Source: Curtobacterium flaccumfaciens | GTDB lineage: Bacteria; Actinomycetota; Actinomycetes; Actinomycetales; Microbacteriaceae | Direction of reading: 5' to 3' | DNA length: 64,000 bases | NCBI GenBank assembly: GCA_029689965.1 | Contig: CP121450.1 | Span: 1,674,001-1,738,000, forward strand | Part shown: positions 8,888 through 18,576 of the stretch, piece by piece | How positions within the stretch are numbered: position 1 is the first letter of the stretch | How the letters are laid out: each line of letters begins with the position of its first letter | The notes under the pieces: generated by a model | What the model was told of the DNA's origin: nothing | The model's input: only the letters and a program-made list of their open reading frames with translations | Database searches by the model: none | Translations under genes and position numbers: made by a program

Positions 8888-10412
8888 CCATCTCCGCCAC
8901 GCTGCTGGCGGCCGCCGGGCCGCTCCTCCAGCCGAAGGAGGGGACCGGCCCGTCCGGGTCCGTCCCGAACCGAGGCACCACGGACGTGCCGACGGGAGGC
9001 TCGGGTCAGGTCCCGCAGGCCGCCTGGTCGCTGGGAGAGTGGATCGGCTACTCCGCCCTCATCGCCGTGTCCGTGCTGCTCACGATCGTCGCGCTCACGA
9101 CGCTGTGGTGGATGTTGCACGCGTGGCGTTCGCGGGACGCCCTGAAGTCCACGAGCTTCAGCCAGACCCCGCACCCGGCCGCGCACCGGTTCACGTTGCT
9201 CGTGCCGGGTCGGCACGAGCAGGACGTGATGGGCGAGACGCTCGACATGCTCGCGAAGCAGGACCACCCGGACTTCGAGATCATCGCGATCGTCGGTGAG
9301 GACGACCCGGAGACGGACGCCGTCGTGCGAGCCGCCGCGGACCGCCATCCCGACCTGATCCGGGTGGTCGTGGACGACACCGCGCCGAAGAACAAGCCGA
9401 AGGCGATGAACCTGGCGCTGCAGTACGCGACGGGCGACATCGTCGGCGTGTTCGACGCCGAGGACGAGGTGTACCCGCACCTGCTCACGCTCGTCGACTC
9501 GCGGTTCCAGGAGACCGACGCCGACGTCGTGCAGGGCGGCGTGCAGCTGATGAACTTCACGTCCAGCTGGTGGTCGCTCCGGAACGTGCTCGAGTACTAC
9601 TTCTGGTTCCGGTCGCGTCTGCACTTCCACGCCGGGTCGAAGTTCATCCCGCTCGGCGGCAACACCGTGTTCGTGACCCGCTCGCGTTTGGAGTGGTCGA
9701 ACGGGTGGGACGCCCACTGCCTCGCCGAGGACTGCGAGCTCGGCGTCCGGCTCTCCGCGGACGGCGCCAAGGTCGTCGTCGCGTACAGCCCCGAGGCCGT
9801 CACCCGCGAGGAGACCCCGCCCACCTTCGCCTCCCTGCTCAAGCAGCGGACCCGGTGGAACCAGGGCTTCCTGCAGGTGCTCGGCAAGGGAGAGTGGAAG
9901 AAGCTGCCGTCGTTCCGACAGCGCTTCTTCGCCCGCTACATGCTGACGATGCCGTTCATCCAGGCGACCACCGGGCTCCTGATCCCGCTGAGCGTCGTGA
10001 TGATCCTGTTCGTCAAGGTGCCGACGGCGATCGCCCTCGTGTCGTTCGTGCCGCTCGCCCCGACGCTCATGCTGCTCGCGGTCGAGGTCGTCGGCCTCAA
10101 CGAGTTCGGCGCATCTACGGCGAGAAGGTCCGGATCCGCGACTACGTGAGGCTCGTGCTCGGGCTCGTGCCGTACCAGGTGTTCCTCGCCGCGGCTGCCG
10201 TCCGCGCGGTCGTCCGGCACGCACGGAAGCAGAACGGCTGGGAGAAGACCGAGCACACCGGGCAGCACCGGACGGCTGGGCAGCCTGCCGAGGTCGTGGG
10301 GTTCGCGAACGCCGTCGCGACGCGTGTGTCGGATTCGCCCGATCGCTCGGATGACCGTCAGCTCGCCGGATCGACTGCCGGAGCTGCTTCGACCACTGGA
10401 GGGACCCGATGA
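8884..10412 (+). CDS. Processive family 2 glycosyltransferase (CESA-like)
   Basis: About 509 residues. Membrane segment near residues 50-75, then a cytoplasmic GT-A domain with FTLLVPGRHEQ, DDTAPKNKPKAMNLAL, DAEDEVYP (DxD-like), FIPLGGNTVF, LAEDCELG (catalytic ED) and QRTRWNQGF (the QxxRW acceptor motif), then several C-terminal membrane helices. These motifs mark cellulose- or hyaluronan-synthase-like processive enzymes. One G is lost from GGG near 10110 (repair: EFGRIYGEKV). ATGA overlaps link it to GtrA and to the GT39 gene. With GH8 and a sortase downstream it probably makes a surface glycan; the sugar is not deducible. Confidence 0.88.
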
Positions 10413-12404
10413 CCGCCAGCATCACGAACACCAGCGGCATCCCGGTCCGCGGTGCCGACGCCGGTCGGCGCTCCGGCGCTGGCACCTGGTTCCGTCGACA
10501 TGCAGCGGCCCTCGGTTGGCTGCTGCCAGTCGTCGCCGTCGCCGTCGTGGTGCAGGCCTGGAACATGTCCGGCACACCGCAACGCATCGACGACGAGGGC
10601 ACGTACACCGCGCAGGCCTGGGCGATCGGGCACCTCGGTGAGATCACGCACTACACGTACTGGTACGACCACCCGCCGCTCGGATGGACCCAGATCGCCG
10701 GCTACACCTCGCTGACCGGCGCGTTCGCGCGGTACCCGTTCGCCGTCGAGGCCGGGCGCGAGGCGATGGTCTTCCTCGCCGCGGTCTCGAGCGTCCTGCT
10801 GTTCGCGCTGGCCCGTCGGCTCGGTACGACTCGGCTCACCGCCGCGGTCGCAGGCCTCGTGTTCGCGCTCTCGCCGCTCGCGCTGCAGTACCACCGCACC
10901 GTGTACATCGACAACGTCGCGACGCCGTGGCTCCTCGCGGCGTTCGTCCTCGTGATGAGCCGACGCCAGCAGCTCGCCGGGTTCGCGGGTGCCGCTGCGT
11001 GCCTCGGGATCGCCGTGCTCTCCAAGGAGACGTACCTGCTCGCGCTGCCGTTCCTCATCTGGATCGCCGTGCGCCGGGCCGACACGAGCACCCGCCGGTA
11101 CACGCTCAGCGTCGCCGGGGCAGTGCTCGCCGTGATCGGTGGCGGCTACCTGCTGCTCGCCGCGGTCAAGGGCGAGCTGCTGCCCGGGAGCAACCGGGTC
11201 AGTCTGCTCGAGGGTGTCACGTACCAGCTGGGGGTCCCGCGCGGCTTCGGGTTCCGTCTTCGAGTCCGGGAGCCTCGCCAACGAGGCAGCGTCCCAGTGG
11301 TGGGCCCTCGACCCGGTGTTCATCGTGCTCGGCTCCGGCGCCGCCGTCGTGGGGCTGTTCCTGCGCCGGGTCCGCCCGATCGCGGCGATGCTCGTGTTCC
11401 TGCTGCTCATGATGTTCCGCCCCAACGGGTACCTGCCCGTGCCGTACGTCATCATGCTCATCCCGTTCGCCGCACTCCTCGTCGCCTACACGGCCGAGCG
11501 CGCCGTCCTGGCACTCACCGGTCGGACCCGTTCGCTGGCTCGGAGCCGTGTGGGCGGCGTCACCCGACGGGGTCTGGGCACCACCTGGGCCGCGGTCACC
11601 GCCGCAGCGCTCGTCGTGGCCGTCCCGCTCTGGGGGACACAGCTGCGCGGGTTCCTGCTCGGAAACCTCGACCTGCCGATGCAGCAGGCGGAGCAGTGGG
11701 TCGGCGACAACGTCCCGAAGTCCTCCCGTCTGCTCGTGGACGACGCCATGTGGGTCGACCTCGTGCAGGACGGCTTCGCCCGGAACAACGTCGTCTGGTA
11801 CTACAAGCTCGACACCGACGCCGCGGTCGAACGCCAGTCGCCGAACGGGTGGAAGGACTCGGACTACGTCGTCACGACTGACTCCATGCGCACCGGCGGC
11901 AACTCGTCGTCCGACATCCGGCAGGCGATCGAGAACTCGACGTCCGTCGCCGCGTTCGGCACCGGGAACCAGCGGGTCGACGTCCGCCGGATCCACTCCG
12001 AGGGATCGAAGGCCGCCGACGCCGCGATCACCCGCGCGACCGACCTCCGGAAGACGATGGGCACAGAACTCGCCGCGAACCCCGCACTCCGAGCGGACGA
12101 CGGGACGAAGTCGCAGTTCCGGGCCGGCCAGGTCGACTCGCGGGCGATGATCGCCCTCGGTCAGCTGCTCGCCGACCGATCGGTCCGCGTCGACCGGTTC
12201 ACGCCGTTCTCCGGGGAGACGGGCAGCCGTTCCGCCGGGTGGTCCTCGAGGCGTCGGACAGCTTCGGCCGCCGCACGGGCCGCCGCCACGCTCGACGCGA
12301 TGTCCGGGGCGTTCCGTCCGGCCTCGGTCGAGCGCGACGGCTCGGAGCTCACCGTGACGTACACGCCGGCCGACCCCACCACGACCGCGACGAGCGCCTC
12401 GTGA
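10409..12404 (+). CDS. GT39/ArnT-like membrane glycosyltransferase
   Basis: About 665 residues. The first loop holds RIDDEGTYTAQAWAI and HYTYWYDHPPLGW, the DE and HPPL motifs of GT-C enzymes using polyprenyl-phosphate sugars. Many transmembrane helices follow, then an extracytoplasmic C-terminal part (QQAEQWVGDNVPKSSRLLVDDAMWVDLV). One extra G in a G run near 11236 shifts the frame. Near 12225-12290 two compensating shifts are likely, since QPFRRVVLEASDSFGRR in the next frame looks more protein-like. It probably adds single sugars or modifies the GT2 product outside the membrane. Confidence 0.85.
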
Positions 12405-12464
12405 TCATCCCCGGCAGCCGAGCGGGTGGCCGCCCCGCCGCCGAGCGGGTGGCCGCCCCGCCGC

Positions 12465-12521
12465 CGAGCGGGCGAAACACGCGGGTTCCCGCCCGGGAAC
12501 GGAACCGGAAAGGCCCGCTTG
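12465..12521. repeat. Family 2 element, copy 5
   Basis: Starts CGAGCGGGCGAAACAC, ends GGAACCGGAAAGGCCCGCTTG. Shares both ends almost exactly with the copy at 12585. Confidence 0.7.
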
Positions 12522-12584
12522 ATCGTCCGCGCCGATGGGTGGGGCGGCCTGCGGGGCCTGGGTGGCCTGGGTGGCCGCCGTCGT

Positions 12585-12643
12585 CGAGCGGACGAAACAC
12601 AGAGGGTCCCACTCCGGATCCGAACCGGAAAGGCCCGCTCGCG
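12585..12643. repeat. Family 2 element, copy 6
   Basis: Starts CGAGCGGACGAAACAC, ends GAACCGGAAAGGCCCGCTCG. Its centre differs from copy 5 while the ends are conserved. Confidence 0.7.
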
Positions 12644-12714
12644 TGATCACCGGGGCCGCAAGCGCACCCCCGCACGAGCATCAGACCCGAACCACGACCC
12701 GAAGGAGCTCCACC

Positions 12715-13548
12715 ATGCCCGCACCTCGTCGCACCCTCGTCGTCGGCGCCCTCGCCACGACCCTCGTCGCCGCCGCGGTCGGCCTCGCGCCGCAAGCGGC
12801 CACCGCAGCGGCCCCCGCAGCGGCCCCCGCCACGAGCACCTCGAACGAGGGCTGGCTCCGCGTCGGACACCTCTCCCCGGACACGAAGGGCGTCGACGTC
12901 GAACTGTCGAGCCTGTCCGGCGGCAAGAAGGTGTTCGAGCTCGACGACGTCACCTACGGCCAGGTGAGTCCCTACCAGGAGCTCCCGGTCGGCACCTACG
13001 TCCTCTCGATGCGCGCCGCCGACGCCCCGACTCGACGCCCGTGATCTCCACCGACGTCACGGTCGACAAGGGCGACGCGAGCACCGTCGTCGCCTACGGC
13101 GAGAACGACGACCTCAAGACCACCGCGTTCACGGACGACCTGCAGCAGCCGGGCGACGGCAAGGCCAAGCTTCCGCCTGGTGCAGGCAGCGACCACCGCG
13201 AAGAAGGTCGACGTCAGCACCTCCCAGGGCACCGCCGTCGCCGAGGACGCTGCGTTCGGCACCGCCACGAAGTACGCCACCGTCGACGCCGGCAAGTGGA
13301 CGCTCGACGTCTCGGGCAGCGGCCAGCGAGGCACCGCGAAGGTCGACCTCGCGGGCAACACGGTCTCGACGCTGTTCGTGCTCGACGACAGCAGGGGCGA
13401 CCTGACGGTCGTGCCGGTGACGGACGCCGCGGCGACCGCCGCCACCCCGTCCGGAGGTGTCCAGACCGGTGGCGGTGGCGCAGCCGCCGACCCGTTCACG
13501 CAGGTGACCCACCGGATCATCGCGACGTTCCGGTCGATCTTCCACTGA
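12715..13548 (+). CDS. Secreted DUF4397-domain protein
   Basis: About 278 residues. Signal peptide RRTLVVGALATTLVAAAVGLAP ending in an Ala-rich AATAAAP stretch. The mature part has two beta-rich modules: GWLRVGHLSPDTKGVDVELSS with LPVGTYVLSMRAADA, and VDVSTSQGTAV with DAGKWTLDVSGSG, both typical of DUF4397. GAAGGAGCTCCACC before the ATG is a good ribosome site. Frameshifts near 13030 (one base lost) and 13170 (extra C at AAGCTTC). The tail is Gly-rich and ends FTQVTHRIIATFRSIFH, with no LPxTG motif, so it is not an obvious substrate for the nearby sortase. Confidence 0.82.
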
Positions 13549-13556
13549 CGGTCCGG

Positions 13557-13613
13557 ACTGGAGGCACGGATCACCCCCGCCGACCCGCTCGCGTGATCCG
13601 CGCCTCCCCTCCG
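13557..13613. repeat. Family 1 palindrome, degenerate copy 3
   Basis: GGACTGGAGGCACGGATCAC opposite GTGATCCGCGCCTCCCCTCC; longer loop than other copies, 8 bases after the DUF4397 stop. Confidence 0.65.
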
Positions 13614-13708
13614 GAACGGCCGCCGGCGCCGCCGCTGGCGCGTCGACCCGGCACGGACGGTGCGCGTCCGATCGGACCGCTCCGTCCCCATCTCAGGAAG
13701 GCAGCCGC

Positions 13709-14860
13709 ATGACCCGCAGGACCTGGATCCCCGTGACCGCCGGAGCAGCGGCGCTCGTCGCCGTCGGTGTCGCGCTCGTCGCGGTGCGTCCGTGGGGCGC
13801 ACCCGTGCCGGAGGCCGGAGGCGTGTCGACCCCGACGTCCTCCGCGGCCCCGGACACGGCGCGCTCGCCGGAGCAGCTGCGGACGGACTTCCTCGACCGG
13901 TACGTGCGTGACGGCCGGGTGGTCCGCACGGACCAGGGCGGTGACACCGTCAGCGAGGGGCAGGCGTACGGCTTGCTCATCGCCTACGCGAACGGCGACC
14001 GAGAGCGTTTCGGCGAGATCTGGTCGTGGACGAAGCGGCACCTGCTCACCGACGACGACCTGCTCGCCTGGCGCTGGACACCGGAGGGCGGCGTCGCCGA
14101 CGGCCAATCGGCGAGCGACGCCGATCTCGATGCCGCCCGGGCGCTCGTACTGGCCGGGTCGAGTTGGGACGAGCCGCGCTACTCGGCGGCGGGGAAGACC
14201 TTGGCGTCCGCGATCCTCGACCACGAGACCGCGACGACCGACCTCGGGACGATCCTGCTGCCTGGGCCGTGGGCCGACTCGGAGCCGTACCGGTACGACG
14301 CCTCGTACGCGTCTCCCGCTGCGTTCGACGTGCTGGCGAAGGCGACCGGGGACGACCGGTGGAACGCGCTGACGAAGGGGTCGCGTGCCGTCACCGCCGC
14401 AGTGCTCGACGAGTCCGACCTGCCCAGCGACTGGTCGCAGGTGCACGCCGACGGCACCGTCGACCCGATGCCGGCGACCGATGGTGACGGCCGCGTGCTG
14501 TACGGCTACGACGCCATGCGGATGCCGCTCAGGTACGCAGAGGCGTGCTCGGCCTCGGACCGTTCCCTCGCGGGATCGATCGCACCGACCCTCCGGCGGA
14601 CCACCCGGCTCGCCGCGCAGCTCGACCTCGGCGGCACGGCTGTGACCGGCGACACGAGTGCGCTGGCGTACGTCGCCCGAGCCGCCGCGGAGCAGGCATC
14701 CGGGCAGTCCTCCGCGGCGACGGCCGACCTGCGCCGAACCGACCGTACGGCGGCGACCACGCCCACGTACTACGGCGACGCGTGGGCAGCGCTCGGCGCG
14801 ACAGTGCTGACCTCGGACGTGCTCGGCGGCTGCGGTACCTCGGCAGGGGGCGCGTCGTGA
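13709..14860 (+). CDS. Glycoside hydrolase family 8 protein, membrane-anchored or secreted
   Basis: 383 residues, intact. N-terminal signal/anchor (ITAGAAALVAVGVALVAVRPW region), then TVSEGQAYGLLIAYANGD, where Glu is the expected GH8 general acid, and ADGQSASDADLDAARALV, where Asp is the expected base region. ALLDHETATTDLG-like and SYASPAAFDVLAK blocks follow, and SDWSQVHADG later. GH8 enzymes cut beta-1,4-glucans, xylans or chitosan; beside a CESA-like synthase a GH8 normally trims or releases the growing polymer. GTGA overlap with the sortase gene. Confidence 0.87.
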   Translation: MTRRTWIPVTAGAAALVAVGVALVAVRPWGAPVPEAGGVSTPTSSAAPDTARSPEQLRTDFLDRYVRDGRVVRTDQGGDTVSEGQAYGLLIAYANGDRERFGEIWSWTKRHLLTDDDLLAWRWTPEGGVADGQSASDADLDAARALVLAGSSWDEPRYSAAGKTLASAILDHETATTDLGTILLPGPWADSEPYRYDASYASPAAFDVLAKATGDDRWNALTKGSRAVTAAVLDESDLPSDWSQVHADGTVDPMPATDGDGRVLYGYDAMRMPLRYAEACSASDRSLAGSIAPTLRRTTRLAAQLDLGGTAVTGDTSALAYVARAAAEQASGQSSAATADLRRTDRTAATTPTYYGDAWAALGATVLTSDVLGGCGTSAGGAS

Positions 14861-15668
14861 TCGGCGGCGGGAGGCCGCGGGCAGGTGGGCCGAGGCCCGA
14901 GTCGCGGCCGGGCAGGCCTGAGTCTCGGCCGGGCAAGCCCGGGTCTCGGGGTGCGCGACGGGTTTCGCGGTCCCGAGCCCGAGGAACGTCGCCCAGGCCG
15001 AGTCTCGGACCATGGGCACGGCGGCGTGGAGTTCGCGTGGGAGCGGTCGTCGCCGCAGTGGTCGCCTTGGGCGGGTTCGCTGGGGTGGCGGTCGCGGCCA
15101 CCGGCGGCGGCGACGCCCCGGCCACGAGATCGGGCTCGTCGAGCGCGTCGTCCTCACCCGCGACTCCCGACGCCAACGGCACGAAGGGGTTCCAGGACCC
15201 GGCAGCGCCCGCAGCCCGTTCCGACGCCACCCCGGTCCGCGTGACGATCCCGGCGATCGGTATCTCGTCGTCGCTCGAGGACCTCCACCGCGGCGCCGCC
15301 GGCGAGCTCGACCCGCCGAAGGACTGGGACAGCGCCGGCTGGTTCAGCGACGGCATCGTCCCGGCCAGGTCGGCCCCGCCGTCATCGCCGGCCACGTCGA
15401 CAGCCCCACCGCCGCAGCCGTGTTCTTCCGGCTCGACGAGCTGGTGCCCGGCGACGAGATCCACGTCGCGATGTCCGACGGCAGCACCCGGACCTTCACG
15501 GTGGACCGGTCGGAACACGCCGCGAAGTCAGCGTTCCCGACGAGCGACGTCTACGGGACCGCGCCCACCCCGCAGCTGCGCCTGATCACGTGCGACGGCA
15601 CGTTCGACACGGCCACAGGTCACTACACGGACAATCTGATCGTGTTCGCAGACCTCTCGTCGGACTGA
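14857..15668 (+). CDS. Class F sortase
   Basis: About 270 residues. A GTG overlapping the GH8 stop starts a ~60-residue Arg/Pro-rich cytoplasmic tail, then one membrane segment (VGAVVAAVVALGGFAGVAVAA) and an extracellular sortase domain: VTIPAIGISSSLEDL, GPAVIAGHVDS (catalytic His) and LRLITCDGTFDTATGHYTDN (catalytic Cys). One G is lost near 15366. The N-terminal tail is encoded by a family 3 repeat, so a start nearer 15048 is possible. Class F sortases attach proteins in Actinobacteria; no LPxTG partner is visible in the window. Confidence 0.87.
14885..15008. repeat. Family 3 repeats inside the sortase N-terminus
   Basis: Starts with several CCGAGTCTCGG-like units, then a unit (about 14955-15008) that aligns with the family 3 copies near 32.4 kb: GCGCGACGGGTTTCGCGGTC, then GAACGTCGCCCAGGCCGAGT, ending CTCGG. 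It is read through in frame. Confidence 0.65.
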
Positions 15669-15713
15669 CGCAGCAACCGCCCGATACCGTCGATGTCAAG
15701 CACAAGGAGCACC

Positions 15714-16506
15714 ATGAGCACGACCCTGGTCATCATCCCGACCTACGACGAGGCCGAGACGTCCGCCCCATCGTGGCGCGCACGCTCGCCGCCACGGACG
15801 ACACCGTGCACGTGCTCGTGGTGGACGACGACTCCCCGGACGGCACCGGCGACATCGCCGACGCGATCGCCCGCGAGACCGACCGGGTGCACGTGCTGCA
15901 CCGCACCGTGAAGGACGGCCTGGGCGGGGCGTACCTCGCCGGGTTCGCCTGGGTCTCGAGCGCGGCTACGACAAACTCGTCGAGATGGACGCCGACGGCT
16001 CGCACCACCCGGAGTACCTGCCGCGGATGATCCAGCTCGCCGACACGAACGACCTCGTCCTCGGCTCCCGCTGGATCAGAGGCGGCGAGGTGGAGAACTG
16101 GCCCTGGTACCGCGAGCTGCTGTCCCGTGGTGGGAACCTCTACACGCGCATCGCTCTCGGCATCGCGGTCCGTGACGCCACCGGCGGCTTCCGGGTGTTC
16201 ACGGCCCGGGCGTTCGAGCGCATCGACCTCGCCGGCGTCGCGTCGAAGGGGTACTGCTTCCAGGTCGACCTCTGCTGGCGGGCGCTCGAAGCGGGTCTGC
16301 GCGTCGTCGAGACGCCCATCACGTTCACCGAGCGCGAGTTCGGCGTATCGAAGATGAGCGGCAACATCGTCCGCGAGAGCCTCACGCTCGTGACGAAGTG
16401 GGGCATCGACCGGCGGCTGCGCGAGGCGCGCTCGCTGGTCAAGGACCACCGTCGGCTGCCGTCGGTGCGCACGAACGCGCACGCGGTCGCGGACCACGCG
16501 GCCTGA
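15714..16506 (+). CDS. Polyprenol-phosphate mannose synthase-like GT2 (DPM1 family)
   Basis: About 264 residues. TLVIIPTYDEAE, VLVVDDDSPDGTGDIAD (nucleotide-sugar Asp motif), VEMDADGSHHPEYLP (DxD), VLGSRWIRGGEVENWPWYR and GYCFQVDLCWRAL are the DPM1 signature. It transfers mannose or a related sugar from a nucleotide donor to polyprenyl phosphate, which is the donor used by GT39-type enzymes such as that at 10409. Two single-base losses (CC near 15760, GGGG near 15955). AAGGAGC precedes the ATG. Last gene of the polysaccharide block. Confidence 0.92.
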
Positions 16507-16524
16507 CGGAGCCGTCCTTGCTCT

Positions 16525-16564
16525 GACGGGAGGCGCGGTGCCACTGGCCCCGCGCCTCCCGTCC
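16525..16564. repeat. Family 1 palindrome, copy 4
   Basis: GACGGGAGGCGCGG opposite CCGCGCCTCCCGTC, a few bases after the DPM1-like stop codon. Confidence 0.85.
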
Positions 16565-16756
16565 GTCCTTGCCTGCGTTCCGCACCGTGGCTGGTGCCGC
16601 GAAAGCGTCTCTGTTCGGATCCGCGTGCCGAGCCTGGCGGCAAGGCGACAGGTTCCTGCAGGACCGCGGCGGGAGTCTGTCGCTTCGGCGAGGGGCGGTG
16701 GCCGGAGAACGCCCCGCGGGAGTCTGTCGCTTTCGTGAGGGGTGGTGGGCAGACGG

Positions 16757-16786
16757 ACGGCCCGCCGCGGTGTCGCCGCGGGCCGT
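16757..16786 (-). terminator. Hairpin after the trehalose operon
   Basis: ACGGCCCGC and GCGGGCCGT arms with further pairing toward a small loop, about 36 bases after the treZ stop. No T run. Confidence 0.6.
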
Positions 16787-16821
16787 TCGGTTCCGCGCAG
16801 GTCGGCGCAGGTCAGGGCAGG

Positions 16822-18576
16822 TCAGCGCAGGACGACGACGCCGCGCCCGGCGAAGCGGACGCAGTCCGCCGTGACCTCGGCCTCGCCGAAGCGGTAAAGC
16901 TCGTCCCCGACGGCACCCGGCACGGGCACCTCGGCGGCGTCGTCGAGGAAGTTCACGACGACGTGCGCCGGTCGGGCATCGGCAGCGAGCAGGCCGCGCG
17001 TGAGCACGAGCCACCTCCGGTCCTCGCTGAACCGCACGGCGGTCGCCTCGTACCGAGGATCGACGAACGCCTCGTCGGTGCGACGCAGCGCGACGAGCAC
17101 GCGGTACGCCCGGAGGATCCGCGCTCCGCGCTCCGAGTCGACGTCGGACCAGTCGAGCTTCGAGTTCGCGAACGTCGACGGGTCCTGGGGGTCTGGTACC
17201 GCCGACTCGTCCCAGCCGTGCTCGGCGAACTCCCGGATGCGGCCCTCCGCCGTCGCCCTGCCGAGCTCCGGCTCAGGGTGCGAGGTGAAGAACTGCCACG
17301 GTGTCGTCGCGGCGAACTCCTCACCCATGAAGAGCATCGGCGTGAACGGCCCGAGCAGCGTCAGGGCTGCGGCGATCACGAGCCCCTCGTCGGTCAGGCT
17401 CGCGGCGAGACGGTCACCCGCCGCCCGGTTGCCGATCTGGTCGTGGTTCTGGTTCGCCACCACGAGCGCGGTCGCAGGTGAGGTGCCGCGGTCGATCGGT
17501 CGGCCGTGCCGCTTCCGCCGGAACGACGACCACGTGCCGTCGTGGAAGAACCCGTGCTCGAGCACCTTCGCGAGTGCCGAGAGCGGGGCGAAGTCGGCGT
17601 AGTAGCCGTTCGTCTCGCCGGTGAGCGCGACGTGCACGGCGTGGTGGAAGTCGTCGGACCACTGCCCGGCGAGCCCGTAGCCGGAGGCCTCCTGCGGGCG
17701 GAACATGATCGGGTCGTTGAGGTCCGACTCCGCGATGAGGGAGAGCGGCCGCCCGACGAACGCCGAGTACGCATCGGTCTCCGACGCCATCGCCTGCAGC
17801 ACGTGCGGCCGAGTGGTGTCCCGGATCGCGTGCACGGCGTCGAGCCGGAGCCCGTCGACGTGGTGGTCCCGGAACCACATCCGCACGTTGTCGAGCACGT
17901 AGCGGCGGACCTCCGGGTGTTCGACGTTCACGGAGTCGCCCCACGTGTTCCCGAGTCCCTGCAGCAGGTACGGCCCGTACAACGGCAGGGAGTTCCCGCT
18001 CGGCCCGAGGTGGTTGTACACGACGTCCTGGATCACACCGAGCCCCAGCGCGTGCGCTCGGTCGACGAACCGGTCGTAGGCGTCCGGGCCGCCGTACGGG
18101 GCGTGCACGGCGAACCAGCCGACGCCGTCGTAGCCCCAGTTCCACTCACCGTTCACGGCGTTGACGGGCAGGAGCTCGACGAACTCGACGCCGAGCTCCA
18201 CGAGGTGGTCGAGCTTCGCGGCGGCCGCGTCCAGCGTGCCCTCGGGGGTGTACGTGCCGACGTGCAGCTCGTAGATCACGCCGCCGCGGGCAGGACGGCC
18301 GGTCCAGGCGTCGTCCGTCCACGAGAACCGCGAGGGATCGACGACCTCGGACGGGCCGTGCACCCCCTCGGGCTGGAACCGGCTGCGCGGATCGGGTAGC
18401 ACGGTGTCGTCGTCGCCGATGCGGAACCCGTAGCGGGCTCCGACGACCGGGACGATCGCGTCGGTCGTCCACCAGTCGTCGTCGCCGCGGGTCAGCGGGT
18501 GCTCGGTGCCGTCGACGACCAGCCGCACGCGCTCCGGCGTGGGGGCCCAGACGGCGTAGCGGTCGGGTGCGGTCAT
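16822..18576 (-). CDS. treZ: Malto-oligosyltrehalose trehalohydrolase
   Basis: 584 residues, intact; family length is about 580. It releases trehalose from maltooligosyl-trehalose. An N-terminal carbohydrate-binding fold ([17 protein letters not shown]) precedes a GH13 barrel: [23 protein letters not shown] (nucleophile Asp), LIAESDLND (acid Glu) and [12 protein letters not shown] (His-Asp). Its ATG overlaps the treY TGA, so the two enzymes are made together. Confidence 0.97.
   Translation of the reverse strand: MTAPDRYAVWAPTPERVRLVVDGTEHPLTRGDDDWWTTDAIVPVVGARYGFRIGDDDTVLPDPRSRFQPEGVHGPSEVVDPSRFSWTDDAWTGRPARGGVIYELHVGTYTPEGTLDAAAAKLDHLVELGVEFVELLPVNAVNGEWNWGYDGVGWFAVHAPYGGPDAYDRFVDRAHALGLGVIQDVVYNHLGPSGNSLPLYGPYLLQGLGNTWGDSVNVEHPEVRRYVLDNVRMWFRDHHVDGLRLDAVHAIRDTTRPHVLQAMASETDAYSAFVGRPLSLIAESDLNDPIMFRPQEASGYGLAGQWSDDFHHAVHVALTGETNGYYADFAPLSALAKVLEHGFFHDGTWSSFRRKRHGRPIDRGTSPATALVVANQNHDQIGNRAAGDRLAASLTDEGLVIAAALTLLGPFTPMLFMGEEFAATTPWQFFTSHPEPELGRATAEGRIREFAEHGWDESAVPDPQDPSTFANSKLDWSDVDSERGARILRAYRVLVALRRTDEAFVDPRYEATAVRFSEDRRWLVLTRGLLAADARPAHVVVNFLDDAAEVPVPGAVGDELYRFGEAEVTADCVRFAGRGVVVLR

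Larger units (their letters stand above)
12405..12714. other. 310 bp spacer carrying two family 2 elements
   Basis: No gene seen. It opens with two GAGCGGGTGGCCGCCCCGCC repeats (12420-12465), then two complete family 2 elements, then the leader of the DUF4397 gene with GAAGGAG. Confidence 0.7.
16507..16821. other. 315 bp convergent intergenic region
   Basis: Lies between two convergent gene groups and has no gene. It holds a family 1 palindrome, two CGGGAGTCTGTCGCTT repeats (16673 and 16720) and a terminator hairpin. Confidence 0.7.

Noticed and set aside
8740..10647. 635-codon minus-strand frame over GtrA and GT2
   Set aside because: High-GC antisense shadow with no motif; the plus strand carries well-conserved genes.
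13166..13172. Restriction-site scar (AAGCTT) explanation for the shared shifts
   Set aside because: One of the four sites (42270) is AAGCTGG, not AAGCTT, and intact AAGCTT sites occur in unbroken frames (8096, 20653, 30070).
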